DNA from: Planctomycetota bacterium
Lineage (GTDB): Bacteria > Planctomycetota > Planctomycetia > Gemmatales > Gemmataceae
DNA length: 61,016 nt
Reading direction: 5' to 3'
Assembly: GCA_021413735.1 (NCBI GenBank)
Contig: JAIOPV010000156.1
Location: 1 to 61,016 of the forward strand
In this document: positions 9,295 to 17,551 of the stretch, one piece after another
How the letters are laid out: every line of letters starts with the position of its first letter
Position numbering within the stretch: position 1 is the first letter of the stretch
Position numbers and translations under genes: made by a program
The notes under the pieces: generated by a model
The model's database searches: none
What the model was told of the DNA's origin: nothing
Seen by the model: the letters and a program-made list of their open reading frames with translations, nothing else

Positions 9295-10023
9295 TCACTT
9301 TCGGATCACGCAGTTTGGCAACAGCTTCTGAAGCTCCTGCACGCCCGCGTCCGTCACCGGGGTGTCGCTCACGCGAAGCCATTCCAGATGCTTCAGCGCC
9401 CCGAGATCCTTCATGCCCGCGTCCGTCACCTTCGTGAAACCCAGGTTCAGGTGCGATAGACTCGTCAGGTTCGCGAGATCCTTCACGCCCACATCCGTCA
9501 CCCGCGTTGCGATCAACTGAAGATCGGTCAGGCTCTTGAGCGCTGCCAAATCCTTCAATCCGGCGTCTGTCACTTCGGTTCGTGCCAAATCGAGGTACGT
9601 CAGGTTCTTCAAAGGCGCGAGTTCCTTCATGCCTGCGTCCGTGACCTTCGTTTGGCTCAGCACGCACTTGTGGAGATTCGTGAGCGGCGCGAGTTCCTTC
9701 AACCCCGCATCCGTTACCGTGCAACCCTGCAGATTAAGCGACGTCAGCGTTCGCAGCGGCGCGAGTTCCTTCAGTGCTGCGTCGTTGGCGCGGGTGTTGT
9801 ACAGGTTCACCGCACGGGCGGGATTGCCAGGTTGCTTCTCATCTCGCGTCACGTGTCCGCCCAGTACCTCCACGAACTCGATCGCCTTCGCTTCGGCTAC
9901 AGGGTCAGGCGGTAGCTCTTGTTTTGGGTCGCTGTCTGTTGGAACCACGCGAATGGGAGCCACTGAACGCGAACACCCAATGCCCAGCATCAGCAGGCTT
10001 GCCACCAGCATCAAACGCGACAT
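9295..10023 (-). CDS. Leucine-rich-repeat lipoprotein
   Basis: A 242-residue paralogue of the adjacent LRR protein. The N-terminus (MLVASLLMLGIGCSRS) has a lipobox-like LGIGC, so it is probably acylated at Cys and membrane-anchored rather than freely secreted. The head motif AIEFVEVLGGHVTRDEKQPG is followed by about six repeats such as VTDAGLKELAPLTNLHKCVL. It is first in a likely two-gene operon with the 362-residue protein. Upstream lies a 426-base gene-free stretch carrying the 198-bp repeat copy A, which may hold its promoter; I cannot point to a convincing one. Function beyond protein binding cannot be inferred. Confidence 0.83.
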   Translation of the reverse strand: MSRLMLVASLLMLGIGCSRSVAPIRVVPTDSDPKQELPPDPVAEAKAIEFVEVLGGHVTRDEKQPGNPARAVNLYNTRANDAALKELAPLRTLTSLNLQGCTVTDAGLKELAPLTNLHKCVLSQTKVTDAGMKELAPLKNLTYLDLARTEVTDAGLKDLAALKSLTDLQLIATRVTDVGVKDLANLTSLSHLNLGFTKVTDAGMKDLGALKHLEWLRVSDTPVTDAGVQELQKLLPNCVIRK

Positions 10024-10198
10024 GGTTGCTACTCACGGAGCAAAAACAAAGATGGGCATGGGCATCGCTTTGATGGTATCAGAGCGAGATATCGAAACCC
10101 AACGACAACCGAGGGGAAGCGGTGAAGACAAAAACCGAATATCGGGCACGGACAATGGCAGAAGAGGGATACGTGAAACGGCATCCAGTATCGTTCTG

Positions 10199-10396
10199 AT
10201 ATAGTTTCTTCCGGACGAGCAAGATGGTTCCGGACGTGGATTCGATTTTCGCGTCAGCAGAAATGGTGGCAACCGGTTCCAAGAAATAGCTTTACACACA
10301 TTCTGATGTAGTTTCTTCCGGACGAATGGAATGGTTCCGGGTCTGAAACGATTGGTTCCGGACGTGGGGTGGGGATGTGGTCCGGAATCAAATTGC
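10199..10396 (-). repeat. 198-bp dispersed repeat, copy A (inverted relative to copy B)
   Basis: Aligns without gaps to the reverse complement of 26581-26778, with about 14 mismatches in 198 positions (about 93% identity by hand count). Inside are several copies of GGTTCCGGAC-type words: 10226-10240, 10275-10280, 10333-10340 and 10354-10368. The module TAGTTTCTTCCGGACGA occurs twice (from 10202 and from 10309). It occupies the gene-free stretch 10024-10449 between the LRR lipoprotein and the BBP7 gene. The rest of that stretch shows nothing recognisable. Confidence 0.9.
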
Positions 10397-10449
10397 AGCA
10401 CAGAGCACGCTTGACTCTCGCGAAGCGTTGACTCTGGAAACCTGTGGAC

Positions 10450-11643
10450 TCAGTACCGCAGTTCCATCCCGAAGTTCACTGCCTGCACCCAGAAGTCCGA
10501 CATCGAAACAGCCGTCGCACTTGGGTCGAGAACGTCGCCGAGCCTTGCGACACGACTCAGGTACTGGAACGAATAGCCCGCGAAGATTCGGGTGTGTTCA
10601 CGCAGTTGCCGACCGACTGTGAGATTGACCGTCGGCAACACTGCGAACTGCATCTTCGGCATGTCCGTGAGCGCCGCGAGGCGTGTGAAGCCCGCGGGTG
10701 TCGCGCCCTCAGCCCCAACGAATAGCCCGGTCGCGGACACATCCGGAGTTATCACGCCGAACGCCATCTTCGCCGCCCCACCCACATACCAACCGCTCGA
10801 CCGCGCTTCGCCCGCCAACCCGACCTGACCGCCGTTGAACGGCGTCGCAGCCATTGCTCGGTTGTCGCGGTGGTGATCCTTCCCAGAGTCAGGCACGTCG
10901 CCGAGGTAAACTTCATCTCGCAGATACGCGAAGCGATAGCCGCCGAGGACATCGAGGCGACCACCGGGACCACAGAGCAGATTGTGCCGATAGTTCACGT
11001 CCGCACCGACGAACCACGTCGAAAGCGTGACCGGGAATGTTCCCACGACGCTCCCGGCAATCGCAGGCTGCAACACGATCACTTGCGGCGACGACTGCGA
11101 TGCGCCTTGCGGAAACACCACAAACATTCCCGGTGCGGTTCCGTTGAACGTCGTGTCGGTGCCGCCGAGGAGAAAGAAATTGCTTTCGATTGCGTGCGTG
11201 TGAGCGTCGCCGAGAAAACGCCCGAGCGACAAGCCGAAGCCACCCTGGAACGAGTCGGGACTTCGTCCACCAACCGGAACCAACGGGCCGGGAATGCTGC
11301 CGCCAGCTCCATCTGGGAGGCGCAGGCGAACCGTTCCGGGTGCGGGTTGCGTCGGAAGCCAGGCGAGTTCAAGAGACGGATTCACCCACCAGCGGCCGAG
11401 TGGTCGGCATGTTTCAGGAGTTGTCTTCGTGGGTGCCACGAACTCCGGCAGATAAAGATGACTGTGATCGTATTCGCCGACGGGACCACGCGGACCAGTT
11501 GCAGGCGGTGGCGGGGTAACTTGGTCGCTTGGTGGCGCTGGCAGCAGTGGCGGAAGTTCGGTGGGTCGGTCTGGAACCTGTGCGCTGCCGGTGACCGCGG
11601 TCAGCAGCCCGACCACGCAGACACACAGCCAGCGCCCCCCCAT
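10450..11643 (-). CDS. BBP7 family outer-membrane beta-barrel protein
   Basis: A 397-residue exported protein (signal LCVCVVGLLTAVTGSAQ) followed by a Pro-rich segment and a long run of amphipathic beta strands. Seen: GRWWVNPSLELAWLP, FGLSLGRFLGDAHTHAIESNFFLLGG, NYRHNLLCGPGGRLDVLGGYRFAYL and GYSFQYLSRVARLGDVLDPS, ending in an aromatic C-terminal strand (VQAVNFGMELRY). This is the signature of the planctomycete BBP7 barrel family, thought to be outer-membrane proteins of unknown cargo. AAGGAGG precedes the ATG. A non-BBP7 porin is the only real alternative. Confidence 0.85.
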   Translation of the reverse strand: MGGRWLCVCVVGLLTAVTGSAQVPDRPTELPPLLPAPPSDQVTPPPPATGPRGPVGEYDHSHLYLPEFVAPTKTTPETCRPLGRWWVNPSLELAWLPTQPAPGTVRLRLPDGAGGSIPGPLVPVGGRSPDSFQGGFGLSLGRFLGDAHTHAIESNFFLLGGTDTTFNGTAPGMFVVFPQGASQSSPQVIVLQPAIAGSVVGTFPVTLSTWFVGADVNYRHNLLCGPGGRLDVLGGYRFAYLRDEVYLGDVPDSGKDHHRDNRAMAATPFNGGQVGLAGEARSSGWYVGGAAKMAFGVITPDVSATGLFVGAEGATPAGFTRLAALTDMPKMQFAVLPTVNLTVGRQLREHTRIFAGYSFQYLSRVARLGDVLDPSATAVSMSDFWVQAVNFGMELRY

Positions 11644-11674
11644 TCCGGCCTCCTTGCGATGGACTGATTCCGGG

Positions 11675-12517
11675 TCACTTGCCCGCGATTAACGGGTGCA
11701 GATACGTCCGGACGAACTCCGGTGCGTTCACGCCGTGGTGCCCGCCCGTATGGCCGGTCCAGGCCATGTCTTCCGTCCAGAAGTGCTGACGGAAACGAGC
11801 CGCTTCCGCATCCGCGAGCGCCTTGGACCCCCTCGGCTGAAAGCCCCAACGACCCGCAGCGGAAGCCCGGTAACCATCAGCCGTGCCGACAACACGCACC
11901 ACGAAGCCCAGCGCAACCCAGTCCTTTTTGCTGCAAAACACGTCGATGCCTTCGCGCGACGACCACAGCGTTGGCCGCACGTCGTAGCCCGTCGAAACGC
12001 TCGGTGCGAGCAGAATCACGCGATCCACGGCGTCGATCGGCATTACATCCCCGGCCGCGAGCGCCACAGCAGAACCAGCACTGTGGCTCACGATCACGAC
12101 CCGTCGGCCGGGTTCACGTGCTTTGCGTTCGAGAATCGCCTCGGCGAGTCGTCGGCCTTGCTCACGAGCGTGTTCCGCGTCAGTCTGGTCCTTGTAGAGT
12201 TTGCGGTAGCCGTGCGACCACGGAAACACGGACAGCTCAACCGGCGTGTCAGTGAGCGTGTTCGCCGCGACGAGCGAGTTCGAGCAGCCTTTGAGGTCGC
12301 CGGCACCGTCGAGAACCCAGACGAGCGGCCCGACTTCCGGCTTCCCGACTTCCGGCTTGAGCGAAGTCCACCCGGAACAATACGTCCGGTGTTCGACGGG
12401 CGCGGCCTGCTGCGGAGCCTGACCGCGTGACACGCTTCGGAAGCGCAGAGGTCCGGCACCCGCAGCCGTTGCTCCGAGTCCCGCCACAATCAGGGTGAAC
12501 CACAGGATCCGCTTCAT
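11675..12517 (-). CDS. Secreted alpha/beta-fold hydrolase
   Basis: A 280-residue protein with an N-terminal export signal (FTLIVAGLGATAAGAG). The nucleophile elbow is VIVSHSAGSAVAL (Ser of the S-H-S-A-G type); an acid is likely in GIDVFCSKKDWVAL; the His is in GHTGGHHGVNAPEFVRTYL near the C-terminus. The order Ser-Asp-His fits a lipase/esterase-like catalytic triad. The region after the signal (VWVLDGAGDLKGCSNSL) may form the oxyanion strand. It sits 31 bases upstream of the BBP7 gene on the same strand and could be cotranscribed with it. Substrate unknown. Confidence 0.75.
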   Translation of the reverse strand: MKRILWFTLIVAGLGATAAGAGPLRFRSVSRGQAPQQAAPVEHRTYCSGWTSLKPEVGKPEVGPLVWVLDGAGDLKGCSNSLVAANTLTDTPVELSVFPWSHGYRKLYKDQTDAEHAREQGRRLAEAILERKAREPGRRVVIVSHSAGSAVALAAGDVMPIDAVDRVILLAPSVSTGYDVRPTLWSSREGIDVFCSKKDWVALGFVVRVVGTADGYRASAAGRWGFQPRGSKALADAEAARFRQHFWTEDMAWTGHTGGHHGVNAPEFVRTYLHPLIAGK

Positions 12518-12682
12518 GTCGCCTTACTCGGAAGTTCGCATCGCACGTTCCGAATCCTGCAGATACTATCGGCACTTCAGAAGTTCAACTGCAGTTTCCA
12601 GGTTGAATCGGTCGAACACGAAGACTGGGAAAGACCATCCATTTCCGTCGGCGTGCATCGCGAAAATAAAAAGGGGCAAGAT

Positions 12683-13726
12683 ATGGCCGGTCTGAGAAGT
12701 CTGGTCCGAGGATTGTTTGCCCCACGTCAAGTGAATAAACTCTCCGGATTGTCCCATCCGCGAGGGCACCGGATGATCCGCTTCTGTGTTGGGTTGGCTG
12801 CAATCGCGACCTTCGCTGCCCTTGTTTTGGGCGTGTATGGCCGATTCTTCACGGCACCGTCACCGGAAGCGAAAGTCGATGAAGTCGTGTACGATGTTGC
12901 AGCACCACTTCCAGCCGCCAACGAGTTTGAGCAACTCGCCAAGACCGATCCCGTCGCAATGTATGAGAAGTGCCTTGCACGTTACCAGCGGGATGCGAAG
13001 GGCTTTACCGCGACACTTGTGAAGAAGGAACGGGTGGCGGGTGAACCGAAACCGCCGAAGGAACCACAGGAAGAAGTGATTCAACTTGCGGTGCGTGGCG
13101 ACACGCCTGACCCCACGACCGGCAAGCATTGCACCGAGGTCTCGATGCGGTGGCAATCGGGAGCGAAACGGTTCGTCGGGGCCGAGATTCGTGCGACACT
13201 CTACAGCGAACTGCCCGGCGACGCTGGTACCAACGGCAACGTTATGTCTTTCCGCCCCGACGCTTTGCTGAAGTCGGTCAGCTCCGTGCATCCGGCTGAT
13301 CCGCTGGCCCAGGGTCAATCGCGTTACTGCATCCGCGACGCGGGCATGTATCGCGGAATGCTGCGAACTTTCAATGCCTGGAAGCAGCGCAAAGATGCCG
13401 GCACACTCACGACGGAATACGTCGGGAAGAAGCCGATTCCCGAGATCGACGGACGTGTTTGCTACGTCATTGACCGGGTGTGTGCGTCGCCGGAAGCCGA
13501 TCCGTTCGAGCTGGGCGGCGCACCGGTTACCGATCCCGCGATTCTCGCTCGCGACGGCTTCACCAAAGTCCGCGTGATGATCGACGCCGAAACGTGGCAG
13601 CAAGTCGGCACGGAACTGTATCGCCCGGATGGTCAGTTGCTCGCGTCGTACTACTTTCGCAACCCGAACACGAATCCGACGTTCGCGCCGGACACGTTCA
13701 CGATGGCGGGCCTGAAGAAGAAATGA
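12683..13726 (+). CDS. DUF1571 domain membrane-anchored protein
   Basis: A 347-residue protein with a membrane anchor near residues 32-52 (FCVGLAAIATFAALVLGVYG), then a long extracytoplasmic domain. The DUF1571 body includes YEKCLARYQRDAKGFTATLVKKERV, EVSMRWQSGAKRFVGAEI and YYFRNPNTNPTFAPDTFT near the C-terminus. The fold may resemble LolA-like lipid carriers, which is inference only. The ATG at 12683 is preferred because GGGGCAAG lies just upstream; an in-frame ATG at 12653 lacks such a site. The gene is divergent from the alpha/beta hydrolase, so 12518-12682 should hold both promoters. Confidence 0.8.
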   Translation: MAGLRSLVRGLFAPRQVNKLSGLSHPRGHRMIRFCVGLAAIATFAALVLGVYGRFFTAPSPEAKVDEVVYDVAAPLPAANEFEQLAKTDPVAMYEKCLARYQRDAKGFTATLVKKERVAGEPKPPKEPQEEVIQLAVRGDTPDPTTGKHCTEVSMRWQSGAKRFVGAEIRATLYSELPGDAGTNGNVMSFRPDALLKSVSSVHPADPLAQGQSRYCIRDAGMYRGMLRTFNAWKQRKDAGTLTTEYVGKKPIPEIDGRVCYVIDRVCASPEADPFELGGAPVTDPAILARDGFTKVRVMIDAETWQQVGTELYRPDGQLLASYYFRNPNTNPTFAPDTFTMAGLKKK

Positions 13727-13830
13727 CATGAGTTAAGCCGAAGCTCCCTGCACGACTGGCAATTGAGTCGCTATATTGCCAGTCTGCCCTCGGCCAACTG
13801 GCCCAGGCACACCACACGCAGGAGTTTCAC

Positions 13831-14001
13831 ATGGCGAAGGGGAAGGAAGCTCGCTCCACGATCAAGCTCAAGAGCGAAGCGAGCGATCACTGCTACTTCA
13901 CGCAGAAGAACCGCAACAACAGCAAAGAACGGCTCCAACTCCGGAAGTTCGATCCGGTTGTCCGCAAGCACGTCATGTATAAGGAAGCCAGCAAGGTCTA
14001 A
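13831..14001 (+). CDS. rpmG: 50S ribosomal protein L33
   Basis: A 56-residue basic protein starting MAKGKEARSTIKLKSEA and ending KFDPVVRKHVMYKEASKV, which is the L33 signature. The FTQKNRNNSKERLQLRKFDP stretch lacks the paired CxxC ribbons, so this is the zinc-independent type. It binds 23S rRNA near the E site. GCAGGAG lies seven bases before the ATG. It is followed by a short GC-rich hairpin and then aroDE. The coding region is in a different frame from an open extension of aroDE that runs across it; the L33 reading is clearly the real one. Confidence 0.95.
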   Translation: MAKGKEARSTIKLKSEASDHCYFTQKNRNNSKERLQLRKFDPVVRKHVMYKEASKV

Positions 14002-14080
14002 TCCAGAAAGTAGTCGGCACCCGCCCTGTGCCGTCGCTTTCAGAATGGCACAAGGCGTATGCCAACTACTTTGCATCAGC

Positions 14081-14108
14081 GAGGGGCCAAAGGCCCCTCT
14101 GTCACTTT
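14081..14108 (+). terminator. Terminator-like hairpin after rpmG
   Basis: GAGGGGCC (14081-14088) and GGCCCCTC (14092-14099) pair perfectly around an AAA loop. They are followed by TGTCACTTTTG, a weak T-rich tail. It lies 80 bases after the rpmG stop and 60 before aroDE, fitting termination or attenuation between them. Confidence 0.6.
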
Positions 14109-14167
14109 TGTGGCGAGCGTGTTACACTAACAACCACTCGCAATTTGAGGCGTACCGAGGGGCGGTC

Positions 14168-15727
14168 ATGGCGTTCGACCGAGTTTTGGTTGTCATTGGC
14201 CGAACCCGCCACAAAATGGTGGCCGCCGAGATTCAAGAAGCGGCCAAACGCGGCTCCAACTTCATCGAACTCCGCCTCGACTTCCTCGCGAAAGCAATCG
14301 ATTTCAAACGCTTCACCCCACACAAGCAGTGTCCGTGGGTCGCAACTCTGCGCCGTCCACAAGACGGCGGACGCTTTGGCGGGACCGAACCCGAACGGCA
14401 AACGATCCTTCGACAAGCCATCGTTTCAGGTGCGTTCGAGTGGGTCGATCTCGAAACCGACATCGCATCAACGATCCCCCGCTTCGGCAAAGTGAAACGG
14501 ATCATCAGCTATCACAACCTCAGTGAGACCCCTGAAGACCTTGAAGGAATCTACGCGGGAATGCTGAAGCAGGACGCGGATGTCTACAAAGTCTCGGTTC
14601 TGGCCCAAAAGCCTGAAGATGTCGTCCGAATCGTGCGACTCCAGCAGTCCGCCCCCAAGCCGACGGTCGCGTTCGGCATGGGCGACATTGGTCAGTGTTC
14701 GCGGTTCATCGCCCTGAAATACGGGGCACCGTGGATTTACGCGGCCTTCAACAAGGAACGCGGCATCGCGCCGGGATTGCCAAGCCTCGATGAGTTCCGC
14801 ACGACATTCCCGATCAAGTCGATCAATGCGGACACTGAAATCTTCGGCGTGGTTGGCGATCCAGTCGGTCACAGCCTCAGCCCATTGCTGCACAACCATA
14901 TCTACAAGCGATTCGGGATAAATGCACTGTATCTCCCGTTTCGGGCGCCTCGTGGAATGCTTCGAGAGACTCTCGAACAGTACGAACACTTCCCGGTGAG
15001 CGGTTACAGTGTCACGGTTCCGCACAAGGAACCGGCGGCGGCGCTCGCTGCCGAGAAGGAAGCGACTGTCGAGATCACCGGGGCTGCGAACACACTCGTG
15101 AGGCGACCGGATGGCTCGTTCGCGGCGTACAACACCGACTATCCCGCAATCATTGAATCGGTGAAAGCCCACCTGAAGGAACGGACGCAGGATGGCCCGA
15201 CGGTTCAGATCAGTCAGTTGTCGATCTTGATTCTCGGGGCAGGGGGTGCGGCCCGTGCGTTGGCGTTCGGATTGCACAGCGAAGGTGCCCAGATCACGAT
15301 CGCCGGGCGGACCTACGAGAAGGCACAAAAGCTCGCCGAAGAAGTGAAGTGCAAAGCCGTTGACTGGCACGCCCGACATGCCGTGTCGTTCGATGTTTTG
15401 GTGAACTGCACACCCGTTGGTATGCACCCGAACGTCGATGAGGCACCCTGTCACTTCAGCATCCTGAAGCCGGGCCTCACGGTGTTCGACACCATTTACA
15501 CGCCGGAAACCACTCTCTTATTGCGAGAAGCACGCCTGCGAGGGTGCCACACGATTACCGGCGTGGATATGTTCGTGAGGCAGGCGAAGCACCAGATTGA
15601 GTTGTTCGTCGGTCAGTCGCCCGACCTGGAACTGATGCGACAAATCGTGCGGAAGGCACTTTCTCCGCTGACGCGAGCATTCAAGGAAGAAGGCGAAGAG
15701 GAGTCGGAAGAAGAAGGCGAAGAGTAA
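14168..15727 (+). CDS. aroDE: Bifunctional 3-dehydroquinate dehydratase (type I) / shikimate dehydrogenase
   Basis: A 519-residue fusion catalysing steps 3 and 4 of the shikimate pathway. Residues about 1-215 form the type I dehydratase: FIELRLDFL, ERQTILRQAI, RIISYHN (His/Tyr region) and the Schiff-base Lys in DVYKVSVLAQ. From about 223 comes shikimate dehydrogenase: FGVVGDPVGHSLSPLLHN (shikimate-binding Ser pair), YSVTVPHKE (catalytic Lys), AANTLVRR, the NADP loop LGAGGAARALAFGL and AGRTYEKAQKL. The C-terminus is a strongly acidic tail (EEGEEESEEEGEE) not part of either fold. The start at 14168 fits the domain beginning; the reading frame stays open far upstream by chance. aroK follows 78 bases later. 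Confidence 0.93.
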   Translation: MAFDRVLVVIGRTRHKMVAAEIQEAAKRGSNFIELRLDFLAKAIDFKRFTPHKQCPWVATLRRPQDGGRFGGTEPERQTILRQAIVSGAFEWVDLETDIASTIPRFGKVKRIISYHNLSETPEDLEGIYAGMLKQDADVYKVSVLAQKPEDVVRIVRLQQSAPKPTVAFGMGDIGQCSRFIALKYGAPWIYAAFNKERGIAPGLPSLDEFRTTFPIKSINADTEIFGVVGDPVGHSLSPLLHNHIYKRFGINALYLPFRAPRGMLRETLEQYEHFPVSGYSVTVPHKEPAAALAAEKEATVEITGAANTLVRRPDGSFAAYNTDYPAIIESVKAHLKERTQDGPTVQISQLSILILGAGGAARALAFGLHSEGAQITIAGRTYEKAQKLAEEVKCKAVDWHARHAVSFDVLVNCTPVGMHPNVDEAPCHFSILKPGLTVFDTIYTPETTLLLREARLRGCHTITGVDMFVRQAKHQIELFVGQSPDLELMRQIVRKALSPLTRAFKEEGEEESEEEGEE

Positions 15728-15771
15728 CTCCTCTGTTCTTGCCGCTAGTCGCGTCGCGAATGAAATCAATT

Positions 15772-15799
15772 GCTACGCCGCAAGCGGCGAAAACCGATT
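15772..15799. repeat. CGCCGC-type palindromic repeat copy before aroK
   Basis: GCTACGCCGCAAGCGGCGAAAACC, which holds the palindrome CGCCGCAAGCGGCG, sits just before the aroK start. The same sequence forms both arms of the larger hairpin at 39533-39588. It is a dispersed intergenic palindrome. It overlaps the expected aroK leader, so it may fold in that mRNA. Confidence 0.7.
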
Positions 15800-15805
15800 A
15801 TCGAT

Positions 15806-16381
15806 ATGAATTCCGAACGTATCATCCTCATCGGCTATCGCGGTTCTGGCAAAACCACCGTCGGGCAACTCCTCGCGCACCAACTCGGTTGGACCTTCGC
15901 CGACGCCGACGAACACCTCGAAGCCGTCGCCGGGAAGTCCATCGCCGAGATATTCGTTGCCGAAGGTGAACCGGGCTTCCGAGATCGCGAATCCGCTGCG
16001 CTCGCCGATCTTTGCAAGCGCGACCGCCTCGTGATTGCCACGGGCGGCGGTGCGGTTCAACGACCCGCGAACCGAGAATTGCTGCGTTCGTCGGGCTTTG
16101 TTGCATGGCTGACGGCCAGCCCCGAAACCAGTTGGAACCGACTTCGCGGCGATCCCACGACCGCAGCACGGCGACCGAATCTCACGCCGAAGGGCGGCTT
16201 CGAGGAAGTCCAAACGCTCATCGCGGCCCGAACGCCGTTGTATCGCGAACTCGCGCATTTCAGTGCCGACGCGGACACACGTTCGCCGGAAGAGGTCGCG
16301 GCTGCTATCCTCAAAGCATGGAATGGTGGACTTACACTCCCGTCGCACTCTGGTGTCTCTGGGTCTTCCTCCTCGGGCTGA
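15806..16381 (+). CDS. aroK: Shikimate kinase
   Basis: A 191-residue ATP-dependent kinase converting shikimate to shikimate 3-phosphate, the step after AroE, and so functionally continuous with the upstream fusion gene. Seen: Walker A GYRGSGKTTVGQ, shikimate-binding FADADEHLEAVAGKSIAEIF with EPGFRDRES, Walker B-like VIATGGGAV, and the lid RPNLTPKGGF. The ATG at 15806 fits the family N-terminus; a start 12 codons earlier lies within the palindromic repeat. The C-terminal 20 residues (GLTLPSHSGVSGSSSSG) lie past the kinase fold. They are encoded by DNA that also encodes the N-terminus of the prepilin peptidase. Confidence 0.92.
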   Translation: MNSERIILIGYRGSGKTTVGQLLAHQLGWTFADADEHLEAVAGKSIAEIFVAEGEPGFRDRESAALADLCKRDRLVIATGGGAVQRPANRELLRSSGFVAWLTASPETSWNRLRGDPTTAARRPNLTPKGGFEEVQTLIAARTPLYRELAHFSADADTRSPEEVAAAILKAWNGGLTLPSHSGVSGSSSSG

Positions 16382-17496
16382 TGGTGGGGTCGTTCCTGAA
16401 CGTCCTCATCGCCAGATTGCCCCTGGAAAAGAGCATCATTTGGCCGTCGTCGCGCTGCTTTTCCTGCTATCAACCCATCCGCTTGCGCGACAACATTCCG
16501 ATCATCGGCTACCTTCGTTTACGGGGGAAGTGCCGAAACTGCGGGGCGACGTTCTCCGCTCGTTACCTCTGGATCGAAGTCGGAACGGGAGTCGCGTTCC
16601 TGGCGTTGTTCGCTCTTGAAGTGCTGGCGAACTGGCAGAGCATTCCCGCGATGAAGTTCGACGTCCTCAGTGCACCCTCGGCGATCCCCCCGAAGCAATG
16701 CATTTTCCTGTTCTGTTACCACGCTTTCCTGCTCTCGTGCTTGATCGCAGCCGCGGCAATCGACGTCGAACACCGAATCATCCCGCCGATGATTCCGTAT
16801 GTCGGGCTTGTGGTCGGCATCGTCGGTGGAGCGCTGATGCCGTGGCCGTGGCCGAACCCGACGGCGATGGGAATTGTCAATGCACCGGAGTTGCCGCCCG
16901 GCTCGCCGTGGTCGCTCTCCGAATTCTGGGGCAAGATTCCCGTTGGCGTGCAGATGTGGCCGTTCTACGGGCCGACGTTCGAGTTCGCCCCGCCCGGCAC
17001 GATCCGCCTCGGATTGCTCAACGGCATCATCGGAGCGCTCGCTGGGTCGCTGGTTGTGCGGTTGGTGAAGGGGCTGTTCGAGTTGGGTTTCGGTCGCGAA
17101 GCGATGGGGCTTGGCGACGCCGATTTGCTGATGATGGCCGGCGCGTTTCTCGGCTGGCAAATCGCGGTGTTGTCGCTGTTTCTCGGTGCGGGCGCTGCGC
17201 TCGTCCTGAAGATCCTGACCACGATTTTCATGCGGAGTCCCGCCGAACCGACGACGTCCCCGGTTGGTGGCGAACCGATGAACAGACGCGAGCTGCCGTT
17301 CGGTCCTGGGTTGGCGTTGGGAGTCGTTCTGACGTGGTTCGGTTGGCCGTGGATCGGTCCGGGGACGCAGTATATCTTCTTCGATGGCACGATTGTCGCG
17401 TTGTGTGTGATCGTGATGTGCGTTGTGATTCTGGCTGCGGGGCTGTTGCTACGGCGATCAGATACGCCCGAGCCAGCACCGGCGGTGAAAGCGTAA
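16318..17496 (+). CDS. pilD: Prepilin peptidase (A24, leader peptidase / N-methyltransferase type)
   Basis: A 392-residue polytopic membrane aspartic protease that cleaves and methylates type IV pilin-like precursors. Seen: GLMVGSFLNVLIARLP at the first helix; the zinc ribbon CFSC...CRNC (Cys47, 50, 72, 75), which marks the full-length bifunctional type; and the two catalytic Asp residues in AAIDVEHRIIPP (Asp149) and GLGDADLLMMAG (Asp267). The loop between them is about 60 residues longer than in E. coli PilD (PWPWPNPTAMGIVNAPELPP onward). The start at 16318 is inside aroK, a 64-base overlap, and is needed to supply the first helix. No pilin operon is adjacent. The TadE-type proteins at 44.7-45.8 kb are possible substrates only by inference. 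Confidence 0.88.
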   Translation: MEWWTYTPVALWCLWVFLLGLMVGSFLNVLIARLPLEKSIIWPSSRCFSCYQPIRLRDNIPIIGYLRLRGKCRNCGATFSARYLWIEVGTGVAFLALFALEVLANWQSIPAMKFDVLSAPSAIPPKQCIFLFCYHAFLLSCLIAAAAIDVEHRIIPPMIPYVGLVVGIVGGALMPWPWPNPTAMGIVNAPELPPGSPWSLSEFWGKIPVGVQMWPFYGPTFEFAPPGTIRLGLLNGIIGALAGSLVVRLVKGLFELGFGREAMGLGDADLLMMAGAFLGWQIAVLSLFLGAGAALVLKILTTIFMRSPAEPTTSPVGGEPMNRRELPFGPGLALGVVLTWFGWPWIGPGTQYIFFDGTIVALCVIVMCVVILAAGLLLRRSDTPEPAPAVKA

Positions 17497-17500
17497 GTTT

Positions 17501-17530
17501 AGCGGGAGTCCCAACGGGACCCCGTCAGCT
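17501..17530. terminator. Imperfect hairpin after the prepilin peptidase gene
   Basis: AGCGGG-A-GTCCC and GGGAC-C-CCG-CT can pair around AAC, 4 bases after the stop codon of the prepilin peptidase and 20 before hisH. No T-tract. It could be a weak terminator or another intergenic palindrome. Confidence 0.4.
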
Positions 17531-17551
17531 AGCGAGGGGCGGATTGGCCAC

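Noticed and set aside
10199..10396. Matching open frames of about 65 codons inside repeat copies A and B, suggesting a shared small protein
   Set aside because: Most differences between copies change the amino acid (Leu/Pro, Pro/Arg, Lys/Glu, Ser-Cys/Phe-His), there is no ribosome site, and similarity follows from the DNA repeat itself.
13763..14167. N-terminal extension of aroDE running across rpmG
   Set aside because: The extension has no dehydratase features and overlaps the unmistakable L33 gene; the domain begins at 14168.
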